Of a stretch of DNA of 64,000 nt, positions 47,238 to 61,335 are shown piece by piece. The notes beneath the pieces were generated by a model. That model worked only from the letters and a program-made list of their open reading frames with translations, did no database searches and was not told the origin of the DNA. The first letter of the stretch is position 1, and every line of letters starts with the position of its first letter. Source of the stretch: Lingula anatina (Eukaryota > Brachiopoda > Lingulata > Lingulida > Lingulidae); contig NW_019774136.1 of assembly GCF_001039355.2 (NCBI RefSeq), positions 248,863-312,862 on the forward strand. The letters run 5' to 3'. The translations under genes were made by a program, and so were the position numbers.

Positions 47238-50200
47238 TAATAACCAGAAAAGCTTCAGAGAGCACATGCAGACCTCTACCAAGGTAACTCAGTTCTGGTT
47301 ATTATTAATCAATGAGTATTTTTTAAGTTTTTTTCCTTTCATTCTGGCTAAGGCGTAGTTTATGTTGCATAACAAATATATTATACCACAAGGTGTGCAT
47401 GCATGTGCCTGCATGTGTATATTTACTCCATACTCTACCTCACACTTAGTTTATGAGACTAGTTGGTGATACCATCACATAACATAAATTATACTACATG
47501 ATGTGTATATGTACCCGTGTGCATGCATGTGTGTGTGTGTGTGTGTGCGCGCGTGCATACTTACCCTGGCCCAGGCGTAGTCCATAGGTACAGTGGGTGG
47601 TGGTACTTCAGGTGCAGGCACTATGTCTCCCTGCTCCACTAGGTTATCATATACTGTCCTGGAATACACATGTTTACTTTATTTCTTAACACCTTATTAA
47701 GGGTACAAAATGTAGGATCTGATGAGGTACATAATTCACACCGCAAAATTAAATACCTGCTCAGTATGTACCCCAAGCTAGGTTAGGCACACTTTAATAT
47801 ATAATATAATATAATAAGTATAATCTGTTTTAAGTTGGTCAAGTATTTCTTTATTCTTAACTGGAAGTACATTAAGCTTCATTATTAAGAGTGGAAAAAC
47901 ATTGTAAAATCATTTATATCTTAATCTAAAAAATACAACAAGGCAGCAAAGCTGTCAAATGTACAGACAAAAAACAGAAAATAAAGATGCAAAATAGGTC
48001 ATTTTGTCAATTTTGATGCAATAATAAATAATGCTTATAATAGCACTGTCAGTCAACACTGAATTTTAATCATGCACAACAGGTAAAATGGTCAATAACA
48101 TGAGCGGACCCAGAGATATTTTCTGACAGTATTCCAAAGTATCTATTTTGATCCATCCTCCATTTTGATGGTCTTCCAACAGAAGAAAAAATAGATACCA
48201 GGCAATATAAACTTAATAACCTGACTGTCTTCCGGAAGTCCCAGAAGATGGTCTCANAATGACATGATCATCACAACACTTACTTGATCATTTTATCCAG
48301 TTCATCAAAGCTCTTGGGCACATTCACCCCAGCTTCACTCAGGGCTTTGTTCTTGGCTGTGGCCGTCTCTCTGTCTCCATGGGCACTGGAGCCAGCGTGG
48401 CCGAATTGAACCTGGGGAGCACAAACCGGAAGATGATGTAGGCGACACTGACCATGGACTCTAAGAAATGCTAGTTAAATTGAAGCCGACCCATTAAAAT
48501 TTTATAAACTTATTCAGTTACTGGCCATCTTTTCACAGGTTTAGGCCAGTTGATTCTTAGACCCTGGATGTTTGAAGGGATAGTAGGCTTCAAGGGCTTT
48601 TTCTTTTGGTCAATGCCCCTTAGGTCACTGACAATTATTTCTCTGCTGAAGATTAGTGGTATGTAAGTGAATGTTATGATCATCCAGCTGTGCTTAACTA
48701 AAGTAGAGAAAAATTTTGAATCTGATGCTGGATCTTACCTGATACAAGTAACACTCAGTGGTATTAATGGCGCTGTTGTAATTGTTCTTTTATTATCAGG
48801 TAAGTCCAGTACGAGGTTTGTTAAATATTTTTACATGATAACAAACTACTAGATGAATCAGAACATTCACTCACTCAAAGGCAAGTTAATTTTACCTCAG
48901 ATGTAAACATTGAAGCACAAGTCCCAATGCACCAGGCCACGATTGGTTTGGTGATCTTTTTGTCCTTCACGGCCTGTATGATATTGTACTCCTCCGTCCC
49001 TCCAACCTCGCCCAGGACCACAATGACCTTGACATTGGGGTCAGCTTGGTAACGGAATATATGATCCATGAAGGTGGTGCCTGGGTACCTGGAGAGTGAA
49101 GAACGGAATCCAGAGATGAAGGTGGAGCTCAAAAAATTTATTGAAAATGCAAGCACCAAATACCTGGCCATAGAAAAATTTCATATGTCATATTAAATTC
49201 ACTACTTCACAATGTTTCTCAACATTATCAGACATCCATTCCTAGTTATATTTTAATAAAAATTTTTGACTCTCTAAATTTCGATACTACTTTGTCAGTG
49301 CTAAAACACTACATTTCACCCCTCCCTTCCCTTGTAAGAAGCAAAACCAGCAAAAAAAAAGTTTTGATAGAAGCATTCTAGATTGCCCATGTTCTACCTG
49401 TCTCCTCCTATGGCGACTCCTTCACAAACTCCATCAGTGTTGAGAGAGATGATGTTGTTCAGCTCGTTGGACATTCCGCCAGATCTGGAGACATAGGCAA
49501 TGCTGGAAGGGTGGAAAAAAAAGATTCAGTGCAAGAACATGTAGGACTTTGACCCACTTCAGAAAAAAAATTCAAATTGAAAAATTATTGAAAAATCAGC
49601 ATGTCCCTAGCTAAGACCAAAAAATCAGAACAGTCACATCATTGCTATAGAGTACACTGTTAACTGGACCAGATGAACTGATTTGCAAAATTAAATTAAA
49701 AAAAATTAAAAATAAATAAATAAATATATTAATAAATAAAAAAGAAAGAAAGAAAAAAAGAAATCTCCTATCAGAAGAAATATATTGCAATTTGCCTCAG
49801 ATCATTAATCTTAAAGACAAAAGGCTGATAAAAACCAGACCACCAGTGGTGTCCAGTGCTGGTCAGTGAGAGCTCACCTGCCGGGTCTGTAGAGTTTGGA
49901 GGCCAGGATGTTGTCCAGCATACCACCAGTGTTCCCTATCTTGAAGCAGCCTGGTTTGATCCCACCAACCTGAAGAAACAGACCAGACATACTGTATGTT
50001 TAGGCAAAACAAATTTTGAAGAGTTTGGACAACCCCAATTTTTACAATACGAGATAAGAACTTTTTAAATCTTCTTTTTTTTTTTAATTTTTTTGAATTG
50101 AAAAATGAATGCCTTAGGTACTGCTTTGTTAAATAAAGTGCAATAATTATTATAATTGTTATCAATGATGTTAACCTGAAAAGCATGCATTAGCATTTAT

Positions 50201-53200
50201 ATGTACTAGTAATAGAAATTTCAATTCAATAAGGCACAGTGTTGGTTTATAACATACTCAATTCCTTATGACTTAATGGTGTGTGTGTGTGTGTGTGTGC
50301 ATGTGTGTGTGTGTGTGCGTGTGCGTGTGCGTGTGTGCGTGTGTGTGTGTGTGTACACTGTATGTATCTCAGCAGTGTCTATATACTCACAGTGGCCGGG
50401 CCTATGATGGTCACTCCCTTCTCTCTGGCCATCTTGTTAATTTTCCTAGTCAGGTTCTCTGGGATGCCTTCAGCTATGATGGCTATGGTGCGGATCTAGG
50501 GGAGGAAGAACAGCAGGTTAATGTCTGAACTTACACTGTTTGTTAATAAAATCTTTGGTCTTGATTAAAAAATATTATTTCATCCAATGTTAGATAAATT
50601 TTGGGTTAAAATAAACTCATAAACTGAACAACATAATTTTTAGCCCATTTTACCCTCTTTCCCACTTTGAGGCGGGAAATTTAAAAAGAAACTAGCCTGG
50701 CTTACTGCATCAAACTTCAAGTACTAATTAAACACTTTAAGTGTTTATTGTGAATTGTTCACTCTAACTGTCAGCAAATCTTGAACTGATGCAGGCTTTG
50801 TTAGAATAGAAGAACATGAAAACTATAATTTATGAAGCAACTTCTCTTCCTTGTAGAAGCATTCTGATGTTTATGTGAAATATCTTTTTTTATTCACAGC
50901 TTAAAAGGTTTTGAATTTATCCATATAATACTTTCAATGCTTTATTTCCTATCAAATATAATGCCAAACTATACATATATTTAAACCAACCAGTGTGTAG
51001 AACAAAAGACTTGGCTGTGCTGTTTTGGACATATAGCATGTCATGTACGAGTGCCTTCCACGGTCTGTTGCACTCACATATAAGCCTGATACAACACTTG
51101 TTGCCGAACTGTACATAAAATTACTCGTGTATTTCACGTACAGCTCGGCGACTCATATTGTATCTATCACATGATTAGTTTAAATATTAATTTCACAGTA
51201 ATCTGTTTGTTTTTCTTTAAAATCCTATTTTTAAAAGTAGTCCCTCAAATGCTCTAAGAGCACATTCCCATAGATTTCATATCGATCTATCCCCGTGGGG
51301 AGTCTCACTAGATTACTGTCAGATAATCCGGCTTAAATGTCTGTCCCGCCTACAACAAGCTGTAAGGGGGTAATTAACTTTTGTACCCTCTCAGCTGACA
51401 GCTATTTAGAGTGAACCCCCAGGGAGTTAGGTCGATCTAGTTGGATCGATCTAATCTCTGGGAATGGGGTCTAAGCCTGAATTTGAAGTTAATCCTTCAG
51501 ATAATGCAGTTATCCATACACTTTAGTTAAAGTAAACATTTTTATTTAGTTTTTTAACACTACATAAACAGTATATGAATATGCATTATCAGGTGCAGAG
51601 AGAAAGAGAGAGAGAGAGAATGAGAAAATTTAAGCACTTGTTTAAGCCTCAGGGGTAAGTGACAGAACAACTTAAAAGAGTTCTGCCAATACGGTACCTT
51701 AAGTGGTGTCACCTGTAGCAACATTTCATTTTTTAAAAATAAATTCAGAAAAAAAAATGGAATTTTTCCAGCTTTCATTTTTTTTATATATATTTCCAAA
51801 AGGGAGTCTTGATACTTAGAATCCAAAATAAAAGTGCACAAAATACATCATGTTAAAATCTTAATAATATAATGAAACTTAAATAATATATTATATTATT
51901 TGAATTTATAATTAAGTAACAAGTTAAGAATTTAGATGACTAAATAAATTAATTTATAGCCAAGAAAAAAAAACAAAAAAAAACAAGCTGATGGAACTGA
52001 TTTTTTCAAATATTAACCCCCCACATTCAAGTCCCAGTAAAAATCAATAAAACTTGCACCATTTCAAGGGAGGACCAAAGCCATCTTCTGGGTGTTACAG
52101 AGGATGGTCAAAATTTTCAAGTTTACATTTAGGATGTCTATTTTTATGGTTAGAAGGCAGTCAAAACTGGAGGAGGGATCAACAAACTTAAGGTAATTTG
52201 GAAGACTGTCAGAGCATATCTCTGGATCCGCCCCTGCCATTTTATCATTCTATGACATGTTAATTCACTACTCTAGAAGGGCCATCTTCACCACAGGTGC
52301 TGGCGTCATTTTGCAAACATTCTCAATTAACAGTGAACATTATGTGCACAGAAGGCAAAAAAATAAGAGAAATATGTGTATATCTAGTGAATTTTTTTTC
52401 TCAGTGATCCTAGTAGTGGGCGCTATTCCACATTGCTGTAATTGAAAATTAAACATAGAAACTGTCAATAGTACAAAGTTGTCTCCACAAATCTAACACA
52501 ACAGACCCAGCCTTGTAAAATACCAGTGTGTGACCTGGATCAGACTTCAGTTTCAACAAGCTGGAAACTTCTGTATTCATGTTTTGATATACCACAACAA
52601 ATCAGAGCTTTTGAGGTGAACAATACCCCACAGTACAAAACATTTCAATACTTGTACTGCAAAGCAAACAGCAATATAATCTAAACAAAACAATTGTTAT
52701 AAAAGTGCCTGCTATTTTTAAGCTGAAAACAAGCGCCAAAAAAAGGTATGAACTGCCCAGTTAGCTGTTAACTGCAAATTGGCCGCCTATTATCAAGACA
52801 TCAGAGCCCAGGTGGACAGTTTTCTGTTTAATTTGGTAAGTTACATCTCTGATAATTCAAAGATAAAAAAGGTACAACAGCCAAAATCAATACTAGTAAA
52901 GACATGCCTAAAGGCTTTAAATCATCACTAGGATTTACAGTTATCTGTAAAGGGGGTTTTAGAACGGGGAAAATTAAACTTCGTTTCATTTCCTTTTAAA
53001 TCTTTTTACCTCCGCCAAGGAGTTATGTTTTCACCCCTGTTTGTTTGTCTGTCATCAACATAACTCAAAAAGTTATGGACCGATTTTGATGAAATTTTCA
53101 GGAATTGTCAGAAGTGGGCCAAGGAAGAGATGATTAGTTTTTGGTGGTGATCCGGATCAATAATAAATCAATAACCAAAAACTAAGTTATGGACCGATTT

Positions 53201-56200
53201 TGATGAAATTTTCAGGAACTGTCAGAAGTGGGCCAAAGAACAGACGATTAGTTTTTGGTGGTGATCTGGATCAATAACCCATCAATAATCAATAATCAAA
53301 AATATTGAAAATTAAGGGGTGAAATGGAGACTTTGCTGCCTTGACCGAGGTCTGCGCTTTCTGAGTGCTTTTCTAGTCTTTGATATAACAAGTATATACA
53401 TTACCCCAAATACCGTTAATAATTACATGGACCTGTAGATGTTACCAAGCTAAAATGTAAGCAAACTAATCTTACTGGTAACGTAACCTTTTTTTTTCAG
53501 TTATCCACAGGAGGAACAAGAAAGACACAACTTGACATCCTGTATTCAAGATAACAGAATATGACCAATTTTGTTGTTTTACATGGTAAGAAATGTTTTC
53601 TTTTACAATCAAATAAAAGAAGATTAAATTTCTTTTCAAGAAGAAAGACTTGATTTTAAAATCAGTTCATACAACATATCCTTTTTTTAGCATGAGTGAT
53701 TGAATAAATCAACACACAAACAATCAAATAATCATAAATAAATTAATAAACTGGATGAGATAATTATAGGCCATTTGATCATTAAGTTTAAATTATTATA
53801 TTTAATTTGTCTTAAATATTATAAAAAAGTACTTTCCCTTCTGATAGGTAACAAACATGAACAAACTGTGGAAGCTAGCTATCAAGAAAAACTGTGCTGA
53901 ACTTGTAGAAAACCTGGAAGTTTTACGAGTGATTCCCCATTTGTATCAAAACAATATCCTTGATGATGACGATGAAGATGACATACTTTCTACCAGTGGA
54001 AGAGAGGCTAAGTGTGAGGTTCTTCTTGGTTATATACTGAGGAAGGACCCTGCCCTAGATCCCTTTAGACATTTCATCCGTGCCCTCCAGTCTACAAACC
54101 AGAATCATTTGGCTAGAAGTCTGAACAGTTCATACAACTTGCTAGAACAAGAAGGCTATGGAAATATGGATATTCCAGAAGAAATTCTTAATGACCCTTG
54201 CATATGTAACTTTGAATCTATAAGCCGTCTATATGGTCATCAGAGGGTTTCATGCAATTGTTCATTTATTGACAAAACCATCAAAAAGGCTCTGAAATGT
54301 ATTCAGTTTCCTTTTCAAATTTTTCTGATACTTCTATCATCATTTTTTTATGAAACATATGAGCATATGATCAAGCCGTTAAAGGTTAAAAAATTAATGG
54401 GATTGTCTATTTTACACCTACTTGGCTTCACCTTCTGTTATTTTATTTACACTATTATTTTCTGGCTTATTATTCCCCCCATCACTCAATATGTATATTT
54501 ACTGTTACTTTTTCTCAAAGTTAGTCTTACTTCACAGAAAACCCATGAAAAGCCATCTAAAATATTTGTGGTGAAGAGAAATCTCGTACGATTAAGACCA
54601 GTATTTAAACTAATAAATTGGCTCATAGAGAGGTTCCTCCTGCTGTTGCTATATTTAAATGCTTTTTATCTAGGCCCTGCCATCAATTCTGTGCCTCATG
54701 AAGTCTTCATATATTTTCTCATAGTATACATAACATATCTTTCGGGATTTTTTTTAATAAATGTATTAGGTACATTTTCTATTACTTATACACACATCAC
54801 GTACTATCTATTTCCATCATGGAACTGTTTGCTTCTTATCATAAATATTATCAACCTCTACATGATATTCTATGACCTACTGCCTTATCACATCCCCCAA
54901 CTATGGTTACCAGTGTACATATTTCTGCAACTTGGTTATGAAGTGGACTTTTCCTTCAAATTTATAACACTGAAGAATTTTCAAGATGAACATGACTCTC
55001 AGATGCAAAAATCTCTGATCATGATGAAAAGAAAGTTAATGGCCTGAACATCAACAATCTATGGTATGCAGACGATACAGTACTCATTGCAGACTCTGAA
55101 AAACAACTCCACAGAATCCTCAATACAGTATGAAAAGAAAACTAGAAAAGGAGACTGGAATTGAATACTATGAAAACTGAATGCATGCTTTTATCAAGTA
55201 AAACAAATACCCAAATGCAACATCAGCTGCAAAGGAGTAACAATTTATCAAATTAAATATCTTGGATCCATGCTGACATCAGATGCCAAATGTGACATAG
55301 AAATTAAGAAACAAATATCAATGTTTAAGGGCACATTTAATAAGATGAGTCCAATATAAAGAACAGAAACATCTCCTTCGTCACAAAAATAAGAACATTG
55401 AAATCTTAGATGTGGTCAGTACTCGTATGGTTGTGAATGCTGGGATGTCTCCAACAAAACTAAGAGGAAACTGGAAGCTAATGAAATGTGGTACCAATGA
55501 ATATTGTTGAAAATATCCTGGACAGAAAGAAAGACCAATGAAGAAGTGTTACAACTTGCAGGAATACAACGTTAACTGATAAAAACAATCAGAAAAAGAA
55601 TGAAATCTCTGGACCATATCATAAGAAAAGACAGAATAGAAAAACTGGTTCTCTATGGGAAAAATTGAAAGAAGAAGTAGAGAAAGACATTGAATACCAT
55701 ACATTAACAGCCTTAATGCCTTTGCAACAAATCATCAACTGTCCAACAATGAGCTCATCCAATCAACTAAAAATAGAGTAAACTTTTGGACAATGATGGT
55801 GGCTGCCTGCACCAGGCCTGACACTTGATGATGTGAAAACATACAGAACAGTCTTACTTAGTTGGGTTTATCATTGGGTTCCTAATTATTTTCACTTTTA
55901 TGCACCATTTTATTAGGTCATTTTGGCCAAGTTCACCATAAGCACTTTTTACAAAAAAGAATTATAAATGATTACAAGTATGAATATCAATAAAACTGAA
56001 TTCTATTTCATCTCACAATTTTTAGTTAGTTCTGCTTTTATATTAATAGTTAACAATTGAATAATTTCTCAATTGCCCTCAAGGTATGGACCGGACATTA
56101 ATTCACATTCCCTAGAAATCACAAGTGAATACCTTTTTTCCTTAAAATTATTTATTTCCCTCTACTGCACTTAAGTCAATATCACATTTCTGAATTTAGC

Positions 56201-59200
56201 TATTAATAGTGCACAGAACTGTTAGCACAATGAAGATTAGTGCCCAGTGAGAGAAAATGGGACTTAATGTGAAGCAAAATATAATTATTGAACTTTTGGC
56301 TACCATCATATACATACATACATGATGTGGTTGTACATAAGTCACACTCAACTGATGCATTTGAGCAGACGATCCATGGCAAAGACTGTGCTGCCATCTT
56401 TTGTCAACCAGTGCCCCCCCCCCCCCCCAGCACCCACCCCTCACACATACACACACACAAACACTATACCTGAGGATACTGCATAGTTTCTATGGTGCTA
56501 TCATATGCTGACCGCAGAGAGGCAAAGCTGACCAGTACATCTGCATCTGGGTGCTTCTTCATAGCATCTGCCATGTTCTTGTATACTGAATGTATAGAGA
56601 ATGGACAATAATAATATTATTGTAATAATATAAAATTGGACTTCTTATGGCACATGTGCCTAGTCACATTTGTTGGCTCTTTACACTTAGAAATTTAAAT
56701 AGCATAATATGATAGCAGAAATTGAACAATTTACAGTAAAAGTATGACACTGAAGGACAAGACACATCTGCTGTACATCAGATGACTATCAGAGCTTAGT
56801 GCACAGACATCTACTGAATAATGCATACAAAATTAAATACCAAACTTTTCAATCGATTTACAATTATTTGTACTTTTTCCATTTGTAATTAAAGCAATTA
56901 ATGTATGAAACAAACTATCTCCCCTCACCCCCCAAATAATGAACTTTCAGTTCAGAAGAACATGTATCCATTATCAAAATGTGGTCTAAATCAAATGAAA
57001 TTTTACTTTTAGAACAATGAAAAGATTTGAATATATTGTTTACTGTCCTTGCTTTCATCTTGAAGACAGGCTCCAAAAACAAAAACCTTCTGCTACCTAA
57101 TATCTGAAGTCAAAGGAAAACCCCAAACAAAACACTTCATAATTGTTAACTTACTGGTCTATAAACAAAACCTGTCAACACCTCACCTGGTATAAGCACC
57201 TCCTTGTGACCAAAGTAGAACTTCTGCTTGTGATCTCCCCTAAAAACAGCATGGTGAGGACATAATTTACAGCACTATGAGCCAGAATTTACAAATTTTT
57301 TCATCTTTTTTATTTTGAAAATGGTTAACATTCATATAACATATAACGCTGAATAGATTTATGACAAAAATGCTGAGTACTTACAAATAAGCAAAGAAAG
57401 AAAAAAAAGATAAATATAAAAAGGTTACAGTTTGATATTTAATACAAATTAATACAAATGCTCAGAATAAACAATTAATGCAACAGCTGTAAACACATGA
57501 TGGTGCCTAACACATTTAAAAAATAATAACAATAAAAGCAATAAAATAAGTAAATTAAATACCATAATCCAATCTACTTACACAAATGGATACACCTGTG
57601 CTACAACAGAGGGCTCTTTCCGCGAGCACACAAAATCATAGTCCAGCATTCCCTGCACTGCGCGATTCTGCATTCCCCAGATGATCGCCTTCGTTGTACG
57701 AGTGAACAGAGGTTCGTGAGAGATTTCCTTATTGGAAGAAAGCTGGGCCTCCATGGAAGTGTTGTTGTCGCTCCCTTTGCTGCCAGGTTTGTGGAGTTCT
57801 GCATCTGAACCTTTACGACTCACTGAGGGAGACTGGAATGATATTAACAAATGTGATAATCCTTTTAAAAATATAAATTTAAGCCTTTGTGTGTTATTAT
57901 AATATAGATATCTCTTCTTTTTTTTTTCTTTTCGAAAGTTGTAAAAAGCTTTTTATTACATAAACAGGGGTGCATGGAAGAGAAAAGTAAGTATTCACCT
58001 CCAACAAAAAATATATATTTTTTTAAATGTGAGACAAGTGTCTTTTTTTCATCTTATCTATAGCCAGGATTTTGAAATTACATGACTCTGTATGTTCCCC
58101 AAATCCATAATTATCCTGAAGAAGTTTTGTACATGTATGCAACAAATCGAACGAAACATTTTTAACAATTGTAAAATGGTCTATATCATTCATATTACAA
58201 ATGACATAAACAACGAGTATACTGGAAAATTCCACAGCCGACAGTAAATTAACTTCAGTTCATAAATTTAATTTAAAAAAGCTCCCAATAATCATATCTG
58301 TGAAAAGAATTATTAACTGTCAGGTTGCAGAAAAAAAAGACCTGAAAATTATTTGAGCCATAAAAGTCATACCTAGATTGCTTAATAAATCTTAATAATA
58401 AATATACAAGAAATTATTAATTGTAAAAACAGCTAGTTATCAACCTGAAAAAAGCTTAAAGGGGGAAAAGCCAAACAGCATCAAACTGAACTATGGGAAT
58501 AGAATAATACATGGCTAGCATGTCAACATATCAATGCTTACTAGGTACTATATAGTAATATACACGTTAAGTTTTACAAAAGCTTTGGTTGAAGTTTAGA
58601 AGGTTGAAGGGGTCAAAACATTGTGTTATTATAATAGCAATGCATACATGTTTTCATCGCAATCAGAAAGCTCTGGTTAGGAGGACGGGGAACAGAGGAG
58701 ATACAGATGAGAGGAAAGAAATGAAGTAACATTTAAATTGAGATAGAACCTGGCTTATGATGGATATTCAATGCTTCCTAACAGAACAGAAATCAAAGTC
58801 TTGTCTCTGTGGTCTGATCTTTACTAAAAAAGTGAATGAATAACTATAAATCAAATAAACAAAAAAAAAAAAATCTTTCTAAAACATCAGAGTAGCAAAA
58901 CTATACATTCCACCCCACATTCACATGCATACTTTGAAACTCAACAAAATTTTTTTTTTGCTTTTGTGAATTATGTAAAAAAACAAAACCGATACATAAA
59001 AAAAAATGTTTATAGCATGAATGTTCTGTAATATCAAATGATCACCATTGTTCAATGCAGGAAGTATTAAACAAGCAGTGCTGCTAAAATGTTCAGTAAC
59101 ATGAAAAACATTCAAAAACTACCTTTTTCTTCTAAATGCAACATGACTAAGAAAATAAAACACAAACATATTCTGAAACCCTAATACAACCTCAGAAAAT

Positions 59201-61224
59201 CTCAGGCAGACAGCCATGCATGTGCGTACAATCAATGAAACGTAGAATTGAAAAAAAAAAATGAGAAAGTCCCCTTATAACTGTATTACCTGTGGTGCTG
59301 CCCTCTGGAAAACACGACCCCATCTCTTAAACTGATTCCAACCAAGTGTATGGTATGAACCTCTATATAACACCAGATCTACTTATGTTGATGTTGACAG
59401 TTAAACTTTTACTTGATAAAATAAATAATTTGAGATAAACGGTTGCCAGAGCGAAAGGATTCAAATAGATAAATAAATTCTATCATAAATGAGATTTAAA
59501 AAAACTATACTGCTACATATGCAATAAGGAAATGCCACAATAGTAAAATATGCATAATACAAATCAGACTAAAACTAAAGTCTTTGTACTGCAACACCAA
59601 GGATCAAAACTCTAAAAGTATACCAACAACATTCTATCAAATGTATATTTTTACCTTATTTCCCAAGCCCTGGAAAATGCATTCAAACTCTTTTGAAACT
59701 CAAATTTTAAAATGACAGACATTCCACACTAACCAAAGCAATGCCACAAGAATATTTGTGCAAGGAAATATAATACTAAATGTGTTATGTTTTTTTAGAA
59801 TTATCTTCATTCAAAATATTTCATTTTTTGCCTTTGCCAAATCTTCACTCAAGTGTCTAAATGCCTGGTGTCTAAATGCTGACATGTCAACTCTTTAATT
59901 ATAAAATTATTTTTTTTAAATTAAATTCTTCTTACACTGACTTCATAAATGATCTACAGCATGTTCGTATGCGGTTATATTTTTTCTATTAATAAGTTTT
60001 TTTTTCAACTACTCACCCCTCCAGGCAGCAAGAAGTTAGCAGTGGTCAACTGTTTGGGTTGTGGTCTGGGGACCTCTCTGGTACCTAGTGCCATACCAAC
60101 AATAGCTGTCATGTGGGTCTCAGGACCAAACACGTGGATAGGAACACCCAGGGTCTCGCCTGGAAAAAGATTTCAATTTACCAAATGAATAAAATAATAT
60201 AATGCAATACTAAGCTTGCAGATAGGAGAGGTTGAAAAAAAACACTAATCAAAAGAAAACTGGAAAATTTAGGAGACGAAAACAAAAGATAAAATTGCTC
60301 ACTCTGTACCTAGTTGAGTTCATTGCACTTAAGGCCACAGAGAAAACAATATATATCCATTCCAGCTGATTACATTTTGATTAAAATAAATTATTCTAAC
60401 AATTTATAATCACAATGGTAATACTGTTATAAGTCGAGTCTTTCTTATAATCTTTACAACCAATAAACACAAAGTATAACAAAATCTTTCTCAAAATCAT
60501 TGCATGTTAAAAGACATTGTGCCAGTTCCTTTTTATCATCATAACAGTTCCCAATAGTGCTCAGTAGACGTACCCAGTTCCCTCATTACCCTCAATCCTT
60601 CCTGGTAGTTAGGACCTGCTCGCCTGACGTAAATCTTTACGTTGTGTTCTATGAGCTGCTGCTGGTACTCTCTCAGTGCTTTCACGATGCCCTGGCGGAG
60701 TAGAGGAAAAAAAAAGCTATGAAATGCTTCTTTTTCCCTCTTCTTGAGAAGTATTACATCCGACTTGATGGGGACTACATTTTCAAAATTTATGCAGGGA
60801 TGGCCAAATCTCATTTGGCATTTCAGGCTCATTTTATATGACCTAGTCCAGTTTACATATTCAAAATTTCCTTCTTAGTATTTCATCTTATAGCACAGTA
60901 ACACTGACAAGAGGAATTTACCTTGAATGTAGTTGCCACATTGGTAAAGTTTGCTATACCACCACCAATGATCAAGATCTTTCCTGGAATAAAAAAAAAA
61001 TTAATAAAAAACTAAGATTTAATAGATGCTTGAAAAAGACAAACTAAAAGTGTTAAATCAGACAAAATGAAGTCTTTCAATTATGCTGTTAAACTATAAA
61101 TAAAAGTGTGTTACACAAAGGAAATGTTTCAACTGTAGGCAAGTGATTTGGTACTAAATTGATCTATGGTATAAATGTGTTATTTGTTGATTAGATTATC
61201 AATTGTTTCTCATATAACTTCAAG

Positions 61225-61284
<60 letters not shown>

Positions 61285-61287
61285 ACT

Positions 61288-61335
<48 letters not shown>

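Larger units (their letters stand above)
50496..53500. other. Left part of the large ACLY intron
   Basis: It holds the third Harbinger-like MITE (51258-51471), a (GA)n run near 51598-51620, a CAGGGGCGGAT-family MITE (52066-52236) and a dispersed marine-type repeat (53010-53378). No ACLY exon was missed: the phases of 50391-50495 and 56470-56585 join directly. Confidence 0.7.
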
